Positions 28,229 through 35,839 of a stretch of 64,000 bases of DNA are shown in pieces. The notes beneath the pieces are model-generated. The model was not told the DNA's origin, did no database searches, and worked only from the letters and a program-made list of their open reading frames with translations. The stretch's first letter is position 1, and every line of letters starts with the position of its first letter. Source of the DNA: an uncultured Blastocatellia bacterium (GTDB lineage Bacteria; Acidobacteriota; Blastocatellia; HR10). The stretch covers positions 1 to 64,000 of the forward strand of contig CALHAI010000007.1 in assembly GCA_937934295.1 (NCBI GenBank), written 5' to 3'. The position numbers were made by a program, and so were the translations under genes.

Positions 28229-28726
28229 TCATCGCGTATAGAGCGGTTGCTCGATCCCTTTCTCCAGCATCTCCCACGACCAGACGAAATCTCTCCGCCG
28301 ATAGATGGCCAGCTCAAACTCCTGCGTCAACTCGATGGCGTAGGTCGGACAGACATCCTGGCAATGGCCGCAGAACATACAGCGCGAGGTGTCATAGGTG
28401 TAGTCTACCAAGACGCGCTTCTTCTTCGTCTTCCCCTCATGATCCACGTACTCGCGGATGGCCTCCACGACCGTGATCAAATCCTCCGGGCATGCGACGG
28501 CGCACAAATTGCAGGCGATGCAGAGGCTCTCCCCCGTCTCCGGATCCCGATTCAACCGAGGAGCCCCACGGAATCGCTCGGCGACTCTCGGTCGAACGAG
28601 CGGATACTGCTCCGTATAGCAATGCTTCGGCGCCTGATACTTGAACGTGACGAGCAGCCCCTTGATCAAGTCCAGGAGCAGGAATCGCGAGAGGACCTGC
28701 TTCCAATTTCGTCTCGGTTCCGCCAT
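28229..28726 (-). CDS. nuoI: NADH-quinone oxidoreductase subunit I (2x 4Fe-4S)
   Basis: A 165-residue ferredoxin-like subunit of complex I. Two complete 4Fe-4S motifs are visible: Cys69-x2-Cys72-x2-Cys75-x3-Cys79 followed by Pro, and Cys116-x2-Cys119-x2-Cys122-x3-Cys126 followed by Pro. They correspond to clusters N6a and N6b, which pass electrons to N2 in NuoB near the quinone site. An amphipathic N-terminal stretch (residues about 9-28) anchors it at the membrane. It starts 18 nt after the nuoH stop. Confidence 0.95.
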   Translation of the reverse strand: MAEPRRNWKQVLSRFLLLDLIKGLLVTFKYQAPKHCYTEQYPLVRPRVAERFRGAPRLNRDPETGESLCIACNLCAVACPEDLITVVEAIREYVDHEGKTKKKRVLVDYTYDTSRCMFCGHCQDVCPTYAIELTQEFELAIYRRRDFVWSWEMLEKGIEQPLYTR

Positions 28727-28744
28727 GAAGGCCCCTCCATAGGC

Positions 28745-30010
28745 TCACACCTCAGCGAAGATCTCCTCTTCGCCTCTCTCGGGCAGACGAATCTGCCGTT
28801 GGACGCGCAGATTGAAATCGGTCGAGCGGCGATTGATCACCGCCAGCACGAGCCACACGATCGGAATACCGATCAGCAGTGAGGCCGCCATCAGGAAGAG
28901 CTTCCCCCACGGCCACACGCTCACCAGTCGTTCGCCGGTATCGGTCCGCACCGTCTCCACCAACCCCCAATGTTGCGCCAGGACAAGTATGGCGCCCGTC
29001 ATCAAGATGTTCGCCAGTCCAGCCGGAATCAACCACTTCCATCCCAGGCTCATCAGTTGATCGTACCGATAGCGCGGGAACGTCCACCGAAACCAGATGA
29101 AGCAATACACGATAGCGAAGACCTTCACCGCGAAGACGAGCACGGCCAGTAGAGCATAGGACCACGTCCCGGGCTCGGCCAGCTTCGTCATCCCCGGGAA
29201 ATGCCACCCCCCGAGGAAGACCGTCACAGCAAGGGCCGCCGAGATGACGATGTTCGTATACTCGGCGACGAAGTAGAGCGCCCAGCGGAAGCCACTATAT
29301 TCGGTATGATACCCGGCGACGATCTCCGATTCCGCCTCCGGCAGATCGAACGGCGCGCGATTGGTCTCGGCCAATCCTCCAACGAGGAAGATCAGGAAAG
29401 CGACCGGTTGATAGAAGATGTACCAGATGCGATCGGTCATCTGCGCCTCGATGACCCCGACCATCGAGAGCGTCTTCGCGAACATCAGAGGCCCGACCAA
29501 GGCTAGGGCGATGGCGACTTCGTAGCTGACCATCTGTGCCGACGACCGCAGCGCCCCCAAAAGCGGGTACTTGCTATTGGAGGCCCATCCGCCCAAGATG
29601 ATCCCCAAAACGCCCACCGAAGAGACGGCCAGGATGAAGAGCAACCCGATATTGATGTCCGTGATCGTCGCGCGCCCAGGACCGAAGGGGATCACGGCCA
29701 AAACGACGAGCGACGCGACGACCGAGATCATCGGCGCGATCACGAAGATCGAGCGCTCGGCCCGCGCCGGGATGATGTCCTCTTTCGAGATCAGCTTCAA
29801 CGCGTCGGCCAACGGCTGCAACAGCCCATACGGCCCGACGCGCATCGGTCCCAGCCGCGCTTGAATGAAGGCGCTGATCTTGCGCTCGGCATAGACCAAA
29901 TACGCCGCCACCGTGAGGATCACGAAGAGCACGATCACGATCGTCGGCAGTCGCCGCAGAATGTACTCGGAGACGACCGGATTGTTCCAAACCGCCCAGA
30001 ACAGGTCCAT
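28745..30010 (-). CDS. nuoH: NADH-quinone oxidoreductase subunit H
   Basis: A 421-residue membrane subunit of complex I, which forms much of the quinone chamber and links it to the proton-pumping arm. Family stretches are AERKISAFIQARLGPMRVGP near the N-terminus (residues about 42-61), GGLAETNRAPFDLPEAESE with the conserved acidic loop, and FRWTFPRYRYDQLM. About eight hydrophobic helices are apparent. It is longer than E. coli NuoH (325 residues), partly through an extended hydrophilic C-terminus (about 30 residues). It begins 9 nt after nuoD. Confidence 0.95.
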   Translation of the reverse strand: MDLFWAVWNNPVVSEYILRRLPTIVIVLFVILTVAAYLVYAERKISAFIQARLGPMRVGPYGLLQPLADALKLISKEDIIPARAERSIFVIAPMISVVASLVVLAVIPFGPGRATITDINIGLLFILAVSSVGVLGIILGGWASNSKYPLLGALRSSAQMVSYEVAIALALVGPLMFAKTLSMVGVIEAQMTDRIWYIFYQPVAFLIFLVGGLAETNRAPFDLPEAESEIVAGYHTEYSGFRWALYFVAEYTNIVISAALAVTVFLGGWHFPGMTKLAEPGTWSYALLAVLVFAVKVFAIVYCFIWFRWTFPRYRYDQLMSLGWKWLIPAGLANILMTGAILVLAQHWGLVETVRTDTGERLVSVWPWGKLFLMAASLLIGIPIVWLVLAVINRRSTDFNLRVQRQIRLPERGEEEIFAEV

Positions 30011-30019
30011 GTCCCCCTC

Positions 30020-31162
30020 CTACCGATCCACCTCACCGAGCACGATATCAATCGAGCCGATCAAGGCGACGACATCGGCCACCAGATGCCCAATGGCCAT
30101 CTTCTTGAGCGCCTGGAGATTGATGAGCGAGGGGGGACGAATGCGCAAGCGCTCGGGAAAGGACGTCCCGTTGCTCACCAAGTAAATCCCCAACTCCCCC
30201 TTGGGTGACTCAATGGAGTGATAGACCTCGCCGACCGGAGGACGAATGATCTTCGGGACCTTCCCCATAACCGGCCCCGGATGCAGCTTCCTCAGCGTGT
30301 CCAAGCACTGGAGGATGATCAAGCGGCTCTGGCGCATCTCCTCCATGCGCACGAGATACCGATCGTAGGTATCTCCGTTCTCCCCCACCGGGATCTCGAA
30401 CTCGACCTGATCGTAAACCTCATAGGGGAAGGCCTTGCGAATGTCCCACTTGACGCCGGAGGCGCGCAGCACCGGTCCGGTGACCCCCAGATCCTTCGCC
30501 TCTTCTGCCGTGAGGATGCCGATCCCAACGGTGCGCTGGAGCCAAATGCGGTTCTCGTTGAGGATGGTCTCGTACTCCTTGAGCCGCTCCGGCAAGATGC
30601 GACAGAAGGCGCGCACCTGTTCCTCAAAGCCATCGTAGATGTCGTACTGCAAGCCGCCGATGCGAAAGGCGTTGGCCGTCAATCGCGCGCCGAAGTAGTT
30701 CTCGAAGATCTTCAAAATCTCCTCTCGCTCCCGAAACGCATAGAGGAAGATCGTGACTGCCCCGATGTCCATCGCGTGCGTGCCGAGCCAGAGCAGATGG
30801 CTCGCGATGCGCTGCAGCTCAGTCAGGATCACGCGAATATACCGCGCCTTCTCAGGCACTTCGATCCCAGCGATCTTCTCCACCGTCTCCACGTAGCAGA
30901 GATCGTTGGAGACGGCCGCCACGTAATCGAGCCGATCGAAGTAAGGCTCAATGTGGACGTAGGTGCGGTTCTCACAGATCTTCTCCACGCCGCGATGCAA
31001 ATACCCGATGTCGCAGTCCAGATCAATGACCGTCTCCCCATCCAACTTCAGGATCACCCGCAGCACGCCATGCGTCGAAGGATGCTGCGGGCCCATGTTG
31101 AGCACCATCTCGCGGGCGGCGAGCAAACGTTCCCGGGTGATGGCGATCTCTGGCTTGTGCAT
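30020..31162 (-). CDS. nuoD: NADH-quinone oxidoreductase subunit D
   Basis: A 380-residue 49-kDa-type subunit related to the large subunit of NiFe hydrogenases. It lines the quinone pocket. The N-terminal [14 protein letters not shown] motif (residues about 22-35) carries the quinone-site histidines; [13 protein letters not shown] and the C-terminal DIVLGEVDR end are also typical. The ATG (31160-31162) overlaps the nuoC stop by one base (TAATG), which indicates coupled translation. A longer frame upstream overlaps nuoC and is not family-like. Its protein is separate from NuoC; there is no NuoCD fusion. Confidence 0.95.
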   Translation of the reverse strand: MHKPEIAITRERLLAAREMVLNMGPQHPSTHGVLRVILKLDGETVIDLDCDIGYLHRGVEKICENRTYVHIEPYFDRLDYVAAVSNDLCYVETVEKIAGIEVPEKARYIRVILTELQRIASHLLWLGTHAMDIGAVTIFLYAFREREEILKIFENYFGARLTANAFRIGGLQYDIYDGFEEQVRAFCRILPERLKEYETILNENRIWLQRTVGIGILTAEEAKDLGVTGPVLRASGVKWDIRKAFPYEVYDQVEFEIPVGENGDTYDRYLVRMEEMRQSRLIILQCLDTLRKLHPGPVMGKVPKIIRPPVGEVYHSIESPKGELGIYLVSNGTSFPERLRIRPPSLINLQALKKMAIGHLVADVVALIGSIDIVLGEVDR

Positions 31163-31773
31163 TACTCGAATCTCCCGCTGTATTCGGTCCCTTCGCGAAA
31201 CTCGATCATGCCCAGGTGCTTCTCGCACCAGCGATTGTAGCGAAACTCCAACGGATAATCCTTCCGCAGCGGATGCCCTTCCCAATCCTCCGGCAAGAGC
31301 AGCCGCCGCAGATCAGGATGCCCCTCGAATCGCACGCCGACCAGATCATACGCCTCCCGCTCCATCCAATTAGCCGAGCTCCAGACCGAGACGATGCTCG
31401 GACACGCCTCCCCCTCGGCCAGGTTCACTTTCAATCGCCACCGCACGTTCCGCGGGAAGGAGTAGAGGTGATAGATCACCTGAAAAGGCTTCTCCGCATC
31501 CGGGATATGCCGCGCCGTCAGATCGGTCAGGAAATCGAACTGCGCTTCCTCGTCATCCCGAAGGAAGCGACAGACCTCCAGGATCCGCTCCCGCGCGATC
31601 GTCAGCGTGGGCATGCCGAGAATCTCCACAGCTTCGAGGATAGCATCGGGAAATCGGTCCCGTAATTTGTTCAGAACGGGATCGTCGGTCATCTCAACGA
31701 TCGGAAGCGTCTGGGACGCTTTCGTCACAGAGGCCCCCGTGGGCGTTGGTCTGTCCTTCTTCTCCTCCGGCAT
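31162..31773 (-). CDS. nuoC: NADH-quinone oxidoreductase subunit C
   Basis: A 203-residue 30-kDa-type peripheral subunit of complex I. The family signature is near the C-terminus: [20 protein letters not shown] followed by [13 protein letters not shown]. It is the first nuo gene of this cluster; nuoA, nuoB and the NADH-module genes nuoE, F and G are not here. No Shine-Dalgarno precedes the chosen ATG (31771-31773), and the ATG at 31690-31692 ([14 protein letters not shown]) is a possible alternative start. The first 25 residues are Lys/Pro/Thr-rich and not conserved. A promoter lies 49 bp upstream on the minus strand. Confidence 0.92.
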   Translation of the reverse strand: MPEEKKDRPTPTGASVTKASQTLPIVEMTDDPVLNKLRDRFPDAILEAVEILGMPTLTIARERILEVCRFLRDDEEAQFDFLTDLTARHIPDAEKPFQVIYHLYSFPRNVRWRLKVNLAEGEACPSIVSVWSSANWMEREAYDLVGVRFEGHPDLRRLLLPEDWEGHPLRKDYPLEFRYNRWCEKHLGMIEFREGTEYSGRFE

Positions 31774-31821
31774 ACGGCGTTGTACGTCGGCGTGCGGCGA
31801 TCCATGCTCAAACAGCACGAC

Positions 31822-31850
31822 TTTGTAACACAGACGCTCTGGTTTGTCAA
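31822..31850 (-). promoter_or_regulatory. Sigma-70-like promoter of the nuo cluster
   Basis: On the minus strand TTGACA (31845-31850) and TACAAA (31822-31827) are separated by 17 bp. The -35 hexamer is perfect and the -10 matches at four positions. A start near 31815 gives a leader of about 42 nt to nuoC. Confidence 0.6.
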
Positions 31851-31914
31851 CGCGCGGCAAAGAACGGCTTCGCCTCGCCGTCGAACCGAAGACGCTTCAT
31901 GCATGAGGCCTCGA

Positions 31915-31943
31915 TTGGCAAGTCGTGCCGAAAGGAATATAAT
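31915..31943 (+). promoter_or_regulatory. Sigma-70-like promoter of sat-cysC
   Basis: TTGGCA (31915-31920) and a perfect TATAAT (31938-31943) are separated by 17 bp. A start near 31950 gives a leader of about 34 nt to the sat GTG. It is back to back with the nuo promoter, 64 bp away. Confidence 0.75.
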
Positions 31944-31983
31944 CGGTCATTTGCATGAGGGCACACAACGTGGGAGGGAAGCG

Positions 31984-33156
31984 GTGAAGCATGCGGGGAT
32001 TCCCCCTCATGGCGGACGTCTCGTCAATCGGCTCTCGCACGGCGCAGAACGGGATGCCGAGGAGCACATCGCGCGCACAGCCCCTCGCATCGTGCTCGAT
32101 GCGTGGGCGATCTCGGATCTGGAGTTGATCGCCGTCGGGGCCTTCAGCCCTCTGGAGGGCTTCATGGGGAAGGATGATTACGAATCCGTCCTCGAGCGCA
32201 AGCGGCTGGCCAACGGTCTTCCGTGGACGATCCCGATCACGCTTGCGGTGACGCGCTCGGAAGCCGAGAAGCTCGGCGAGGGAGAGCCCGTCGCGCTGAC
32301 CGATGCCGGTGGGCGCGTGCTCGGCGTGCTCTATCTGGAGCAGAAGTATCGCGTGGAGAAGGAGCGCGAAGCGCGCCTGGTCTTCGCAACGACTGATCCG
32401 ACTCATCCGGGCGTCCGGCGTCTCTCTGAGACAGGAGAGATCTACCTCGCTGGGAAGATCAGCGTCCTGCATCGTCCCGAGCATCGGGAGTACCAGGCGT
32501 ACTGGCTCGATCCGGCCGACACGCGCCGCATCTTCCAACAGAAGGGCTGGCGCACGATCGTGGGATTTCAAACGCGCAATCCCGTCCATCGCGCGCATGA
32601 GTACATTCAGAAGTGCGCGCTGGAGATCGCGGACGGCCTCTTCCTGCACCCGCTCGTTGGCGAGACCAAAAGCGACGACATCCCGACCGCCGTGCGCATG
32701 CGCTGCTATGAGGTCTTGTTGCAATACTACTACCCACGGGATCGCGTCGTGCTCGGCGTCTATCCGGCCGCGATGCGGTACGCCGGACCGCGCGAGGCCA
32801 TCTTCCACGCCATCGTCCGCAAGAATTACGGCTGCACGCATTTCATCGTCGGACGTGACCACGCGGGCGTTGGGAATTACTACGGGAGCTTCGAGGCGCA
32901 CCGCATCTTCGACGAGTTTGATCCGGAAGAGCTGGGGATCACCCCACTTCTCTTCGACAACGCGTTCTATTGCCGGCGATGCGGGGGCATGGCGTCGGCC
33001 AAAACGTGTCCCCACGAGAAGAGCGAGCACCTCATCCTCTCTGGGACCGAAGTGCGGCGCCGCCTGCGCGCAGGCGAGCCGCTGCCGCCGGAATTCACGC
33101 GCCCGGAAGTGGCCGAGATCCTGGCGGCCGCGTTCGGTGGCGAAGGAGGAGGTTGA
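31984..33156 (+). CDS. sat: Sulfate adenylyltransferase (ATP sulfurylase)
   Basis: A 390-residue single-chain ATP sulfurylase that makes adenosine 5'-phosphosulfate from ATP and sulfate. The start is a GTG (31984) after GGGAGGGAAGCG; the product then opens [15 protein letters not shown] as in the family. Catalytic motifs are [10 protein letters not shown] (196-205) and GRDHAG (290-295). A Cys330-x2-Cys333-x8-Cys342-x-His344 site looks like the zinc site seen in some bacterial Sat enzymes. The frame is open to 31780, but that would include the promoter. cysC follows with a one-base overlap, so the pair probably makes PAPS. No APS reductase gene is present in the window. Confidence 0.94.
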   Translation: MKHAGIPPHGGRLVNRLSHGAERDAEEHIARTAPRIVLDAWAISDLELIAVGAFSPLEGFMGKDDYESVLERKRLANGLPWTIPITLAVTRSEAEKLGEGEPVALTDAGGRVLGVLYLEQKYRVEKEREARLVFATTDPTHPGVRRLSETGEIYLAGKISVLHRPEHREYQAYWLDPADTRRIFQQKGWRTIVGFQTRNPVHRAHEYIQKCALEIADGLFLHPLVGETKSDDIPTAVRMRCYEVLLQYYYPRDRVVLGVYPAAMRYAGPREAIFHAIVRKNYGCTHFIVGRDHAGVGNYYGSFEAHRIFDEFDPEELGITPLLFDNAFYCRRCGGMASAKTCPHEKSEHLILSGTEVRRRLRAGEPLPPEFTRPEVAEILAAAFGGEGGG

Positions 33157-33698
33157 TGGAGGGTATGCGGGAGCACGGATTCGCCCTCTGGTTCACCGGT
33201 CTGCCCAGCTCCGGCAAGACGACGATCGCGCGCCTGATCGAGCACGAGCTGCGCGCTCGCGGCCTGAAGGTCGAAGTGCTCGACGGCGATGAAGTCCGAC
33301 AACAGCTCAGCCCACAACTGGGCTTCAGCAAGGAAGAACGGGACATGCACATCCGGCGGATCGCCTACGTGGCCAAGCTCCTTGTGCGCAACGGCATCAT
33401 CGCGATCGTCGCCGCCATCTCCCCCTATCGCGAGACGCGTCAGTACGCGCGCGATGTGATCGGCCGCTTCGTGGAGGTCTATGTGAACTGCCCCGTGGAG
33501 GTCTGCATCGAACGCGATGTGAAGGGCCTCTACAAGCAGGCCCTGCGGGGAGAGATCGCGAATTTCACCGGCATCTCCGATCCCTATGAGGAGCCTCTTG
33601 CTCCAGAGCTGGTCCTCTATAGCCATCGAGAGACGCCCGCCGAGAGCGCCCGCCGCGTCATCACGCGATTGATCGAGCTCGGCTATCTGCGCGCTTGA
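33156..33698 (+). CDS. cysC: Adenylylsulfate kinase
   Basis: A 180-residue APS kinase that phosphorylates APS to PAPS, the donor for sulfonation or for PAPS reduction. The Walker A loop GLPSSGKTT is at 15-23, DGDEVR at 43-48 and the family FSKEERDMHIRR stretch follows at about 57-68. The ATG shares its A with the sat stop (TGATG), so the two are translationally coupled. Its open frame extends upstream inside sat, but only the part from 33156 matches the family. Confidence 0.94.
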   Translation: MEGMREHGFALWFTGLPSSGKTTIARLIEHELRARGLKVEVLDGDEVRQQLSPQLGFSKEERDMHIRRIAYVAKLLVRNGIIAIVAAISPYRETRQYARDVIGRFVEVYVNCPVEVCIERDVKGLYKQALRGEIANFTGISDPYEEPLAPELVLYSHRETPAESARRVITRLIELGYLRA

Positions 33699-33710
33699 AC
33701 GAGCGCCGCC

Positions 33711-34169
33711 TCACGTCTCCGACGAGGAGAGGCGCGCGCGTACGATCTCAGCGACGCGACGCCCTTCGACCACCTGCCCGGCGAGCTTCGCCATCACGGC
33801 CTTCATGACCGGCCCCATGTCCTTCAGCGTCTTCGCTCCCAGTTCGGCGATCGTCTCCTGGACGAGACGCTCGATCTCGGCCTCGCTCAATGGAGCCGGC
33901 AGATACCCCTCCAGGATCGCGAGCTCCCGAGCCTCCTTCTCGGCCAGCTCCGGACGCCCACCCTGATGGTATTGCTCGATCGCCTCCCGCCGCTGCTTGA
34001 TCAACCCCTTCAAGACCTCGATCACATCCGCATCCGTGAGCGCCCGCATTTCGGCGACCTCGCGATGCTTGAGCGCTGTCTTCACCATGCGGAGCGTGCT
34101 CACGCGAAGCTCCTCGCGCGCCTTCAAGGCGGCGATGAAATCCCGTTCGATGCGTTCCTGCAAGCCCAT
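33711..34169 (-). CDS. GatB/YqeY domain protein
   Basis: A 152-residue protein of the YqeY family, which shares the C-terminal helical tRNA-binding domain of the GatB amidotransferase subunit. Typical stretches are LRVSTLRMVKTALKHREV near the N-terminus (residues about 21-38) and YHQGGRPELAEKEARELAILEGYLP-like sequence in the middle (about 67-91), ending in the GatB-like GPVMKAVMAKL helix. The exact function of stand-alone YqeY proteins is unknown. It is convergent with cysC and lies 15 nt downstream of the small gene at 34185. Confidence 0.9.
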   Translation of the reverse strand: MGLQERIERDFIAALKAREELRVSTLRMVKTALKHREVAEMRALTDADVIEVLKGLIKQRREAIEQYHQGGRPELAEKEARELAILEGYLPAPLSEAEIERLVQETIAELGAKTLKDMGPVMKAVMAKLAGQVVEGRRVAEIVRARLSSSET

Positions 34170-34184
34170 CGCCCCTCCTTTCGC

Positions 34185-34379
34185 TCACGAAGGCTTCCCT
34201 AATGCGCTCCAGAGCTGATCCCGCTCCAACTTGCGCACCAGCTCGAGCGCTTGGAGCAGGTTCTCTTTCACGACGCTCCAATCTGGGTAGGTTTCCGTCT
34301 CGATCCCTTGCTCGATCTCAACGAGCACCGGATGCAGGAGCTGCCGAAGCCGTTCCAGGTCTATCTTCAATTCGGCCAT
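34185..34379 (-). CDS. Small protein of unknown function, 64 aa
   Basis: A small protein from the ATG at 34377-34379, preceded by GAGGAG with 8-nt spacing. It starts MAELKIDLERLRQLLHPVL and looks entirely alpha-helical, with heptad-like leucines that could form a short coiled coil. No family was recognised. It sits directly upstream of the YqeY gene on the same strand and is probably co-transcribed. The frame is open to 34493, but the extension is basic, not helical and lacks a ribosome binding site. Confidence 0.6.
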   Translation of the reverse strand: MAELKIDLERLRQLLHPVLVEIEQGIETETYPDWSVVKENLLQALELVRKLERDQLWSALGKPS

Positions 34380-34523
34380 CGCATTTACTCCTCGCCAAAT
34401 GTGACGCTCCGAAAATATACCACACTCTCGACACGGGGGGCGCGTCCGCGAAGCGTCCGTTCCCCTCAGAGGCGATCGCGCCCATCTCGACAAAGCGAGC
34501 CGCGATCGCTAAACTCAAGGCTT

Positions 34524-35006
34524 ATGGCGACGAAGCTGACAATCGGCGATCTCGCTCCGGATTTCGCACTGCCGGATCAAATGGGCAAGGTGCGTCGGCT
34601 CTCAGATTTCCGGGGGCGATGGGTCATCCTCTACTTCTATCCGAAGGACAACACACCCGGTTGCACGAAGGAGGCCTGCGGCTTCCGCGACCTCTTCCCG
34701 AAGTTTCAGCGGCGAAAGATCGCGGTCATCGGCATCAGCACCGACTCGGTCCGCAGCCACGAGAAGTTCGCTGAGAAATACGGTCTCCCCTTCCCCCTGC
34801 TCGCCGATGAGGAGAAGGCGGTCGTCCGCGCCTACGGCGTCTGGGGCCAGAAGTCTTTCATGGGGCGCACGACGATGGGCACACATCGCACCTCGTTCCT
34901 CGTGGATCCGGAAGGGCGTATCGCCAAAATCTATGAGCGGGTGAGACCAGAGACTCACGCCGAGGAAGTCTTGCAGGACCTCGAACAGTTGCAGAAAACC
35001 GGCTGA
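34524..35006 (+). CDS. bcp: Peroxiredoxin, Bcp/PrxQ type
   Basis: A 160-residue thiol peroxidase of the AhpC/TSA superfamily that reduces hydroperoxides in the cytoplasm at the expense of thioredoxin. The peroxidatic Cys47 is in NTPGCTKEACGFRD, and Cys52 five residues later is the resolving cysteine typical of Bcp/PrxQ enzymes. APDFALPDQMG at the N-terminus is also family-typical. The ATG at 34524 gives the usual length; the open frame upstream to 34251 covers the promoter region and overlaps the small gene on the other strand. Confidence 0.92.
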   Translation: MATKLTIGDLAPDFALPDQMGKVRRLSDFRGRWVILYFYPKDNTPGCTKEACGFRDLFPKFQRRKIAVIGISTDSVRSHEKFAEKYGLPFPLLADEEKAVVRAYGVWGQKSFMGRTTMGTHRTSFLVDPEGRIAKIYERVRPETHAEEVLQDLEQLQKTG

Positions 35007-35020
35007 CGCCGAACGCGGGA

Positions 35021-35839
35021 TCAGGACGACTCTCGATCTTCCCAGGCGCGATGTTTCCGCTCGCGTCGGAAGATCCACACCGTGCCCAGGATCGTCATCG
35101 TCCCCGGGATGAGCAGAAGGAGAAATCCCCAATCCGGCCTCCATCGCCCGCTCGTTGGGTCATATTGAAAGCATCGGAAGAGGACGTTGCGGCGGGGAAG
35201 AGGATAAGCGGGGACGAACTCCCCGCGCATCTCTCGAACCACCTCCTGTACGCGAACAGGAGAAACGGTCCCCCCGATCAGGAACCGCACGATGCGCCCC
35301 TCGCGAATGCCGATCACCATGGCCGGGTGATCGTATTGACGCGAGGCCTCCTCCCACTCGAACCAAAAGCCCGTCGCCCGAACCAGTCGAGCGATGTCCT
35401 CGGCCGAAGCGACGCCGAAAATCCACGCCCGATCCTTCGAGAGCTCCAAATGCTCTGCCAGCCCCGCCATATCCGAGGGGGTATCACGGGCATCAAAGCT
35501 CAGGACGACGAGCGTATATTCTCGTCCGGCTCCTCCAATCGAAGCGATGGCGGCTTTGAGAGACCGCAGCAGGGGAGAACAGACGCCTGCGCACCGTGTG
35601 AAGATGAGCGTCAAAAGGATCGGCCGCTCCCGCCAAAGCTCAGATAAGCGGACGGCCTCCTCGGGCCAAGAGTGAACCAGGATGTCCGGAACGGGCTTGT
35701 ACAGATACCGGCCTTCGTTCGGCGGGGAATCCGCCTTCTCTCCCACGATCTGAGCCATCGCGCCCGGTGAGGCCAGGAGTGCAGCGGTTGAGAGCGCGAT
35801 CCTCAGGATGACTCCGATGTGCGAAAGGCAAGGGCGCAT
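35021..35839 (-). CDS. SCO1/SenC family copper chaperone, membrane-anchored
   Basis: A 272-residue thioredoxin-fold protein that delivers copper to the CuA site of heme-copper oxidase subunit II. An N-terminal signal segment (about 8-29) is followed by the copper-binding Cys83-x3-Cys87 (CAGVC) and the third ligand His171 (QYDHPAMV). A C-terminal transmembrane helix (about 236-255, LLLLIPGTMTILGTVWIF) ends in a basic tail, an addition not found in the shortest SCO proteins. The ATG follows GGGGAGGCG and lies 37 nt inside the end of the subunit I gene, so expression is tied to it. A TTG 18 nt upstream is unlikely to be the start. Confidence 0.88.
   Translation of the reverse strand: MRPCLSHIGVILRIALSTAALLASPGAMAQIVGEKADSPPNEGRYLYKPVPDILVHSWPEEAVRLSELWRERPILLTLIFTRCAGVCSPLLRSLKAAIASIGGAGREYTLVVLSFDARDTPSDMAGLAEHLELSKDRAWIFGVASAEDIARLVRATGFWFEWEEASRQYDHPAMVIGIREGRIVRFLIGGTVSPVRVQEVVREMRGEFVPAYPLPRRNVLFRCFQYDPTSGRWRPDWGFLLLLIPGTMTILGTVWIFRRERKHRAWEDRESS

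Noticed and set aside
31780-31983. N-terminal extension of sat to 459 residues
   Set aside because: It would cover the -35/-10 elements at 31915-31943 and is not family-like; the GTG at 31984 has a good ribosome binding site and restores the normal N-terminus.
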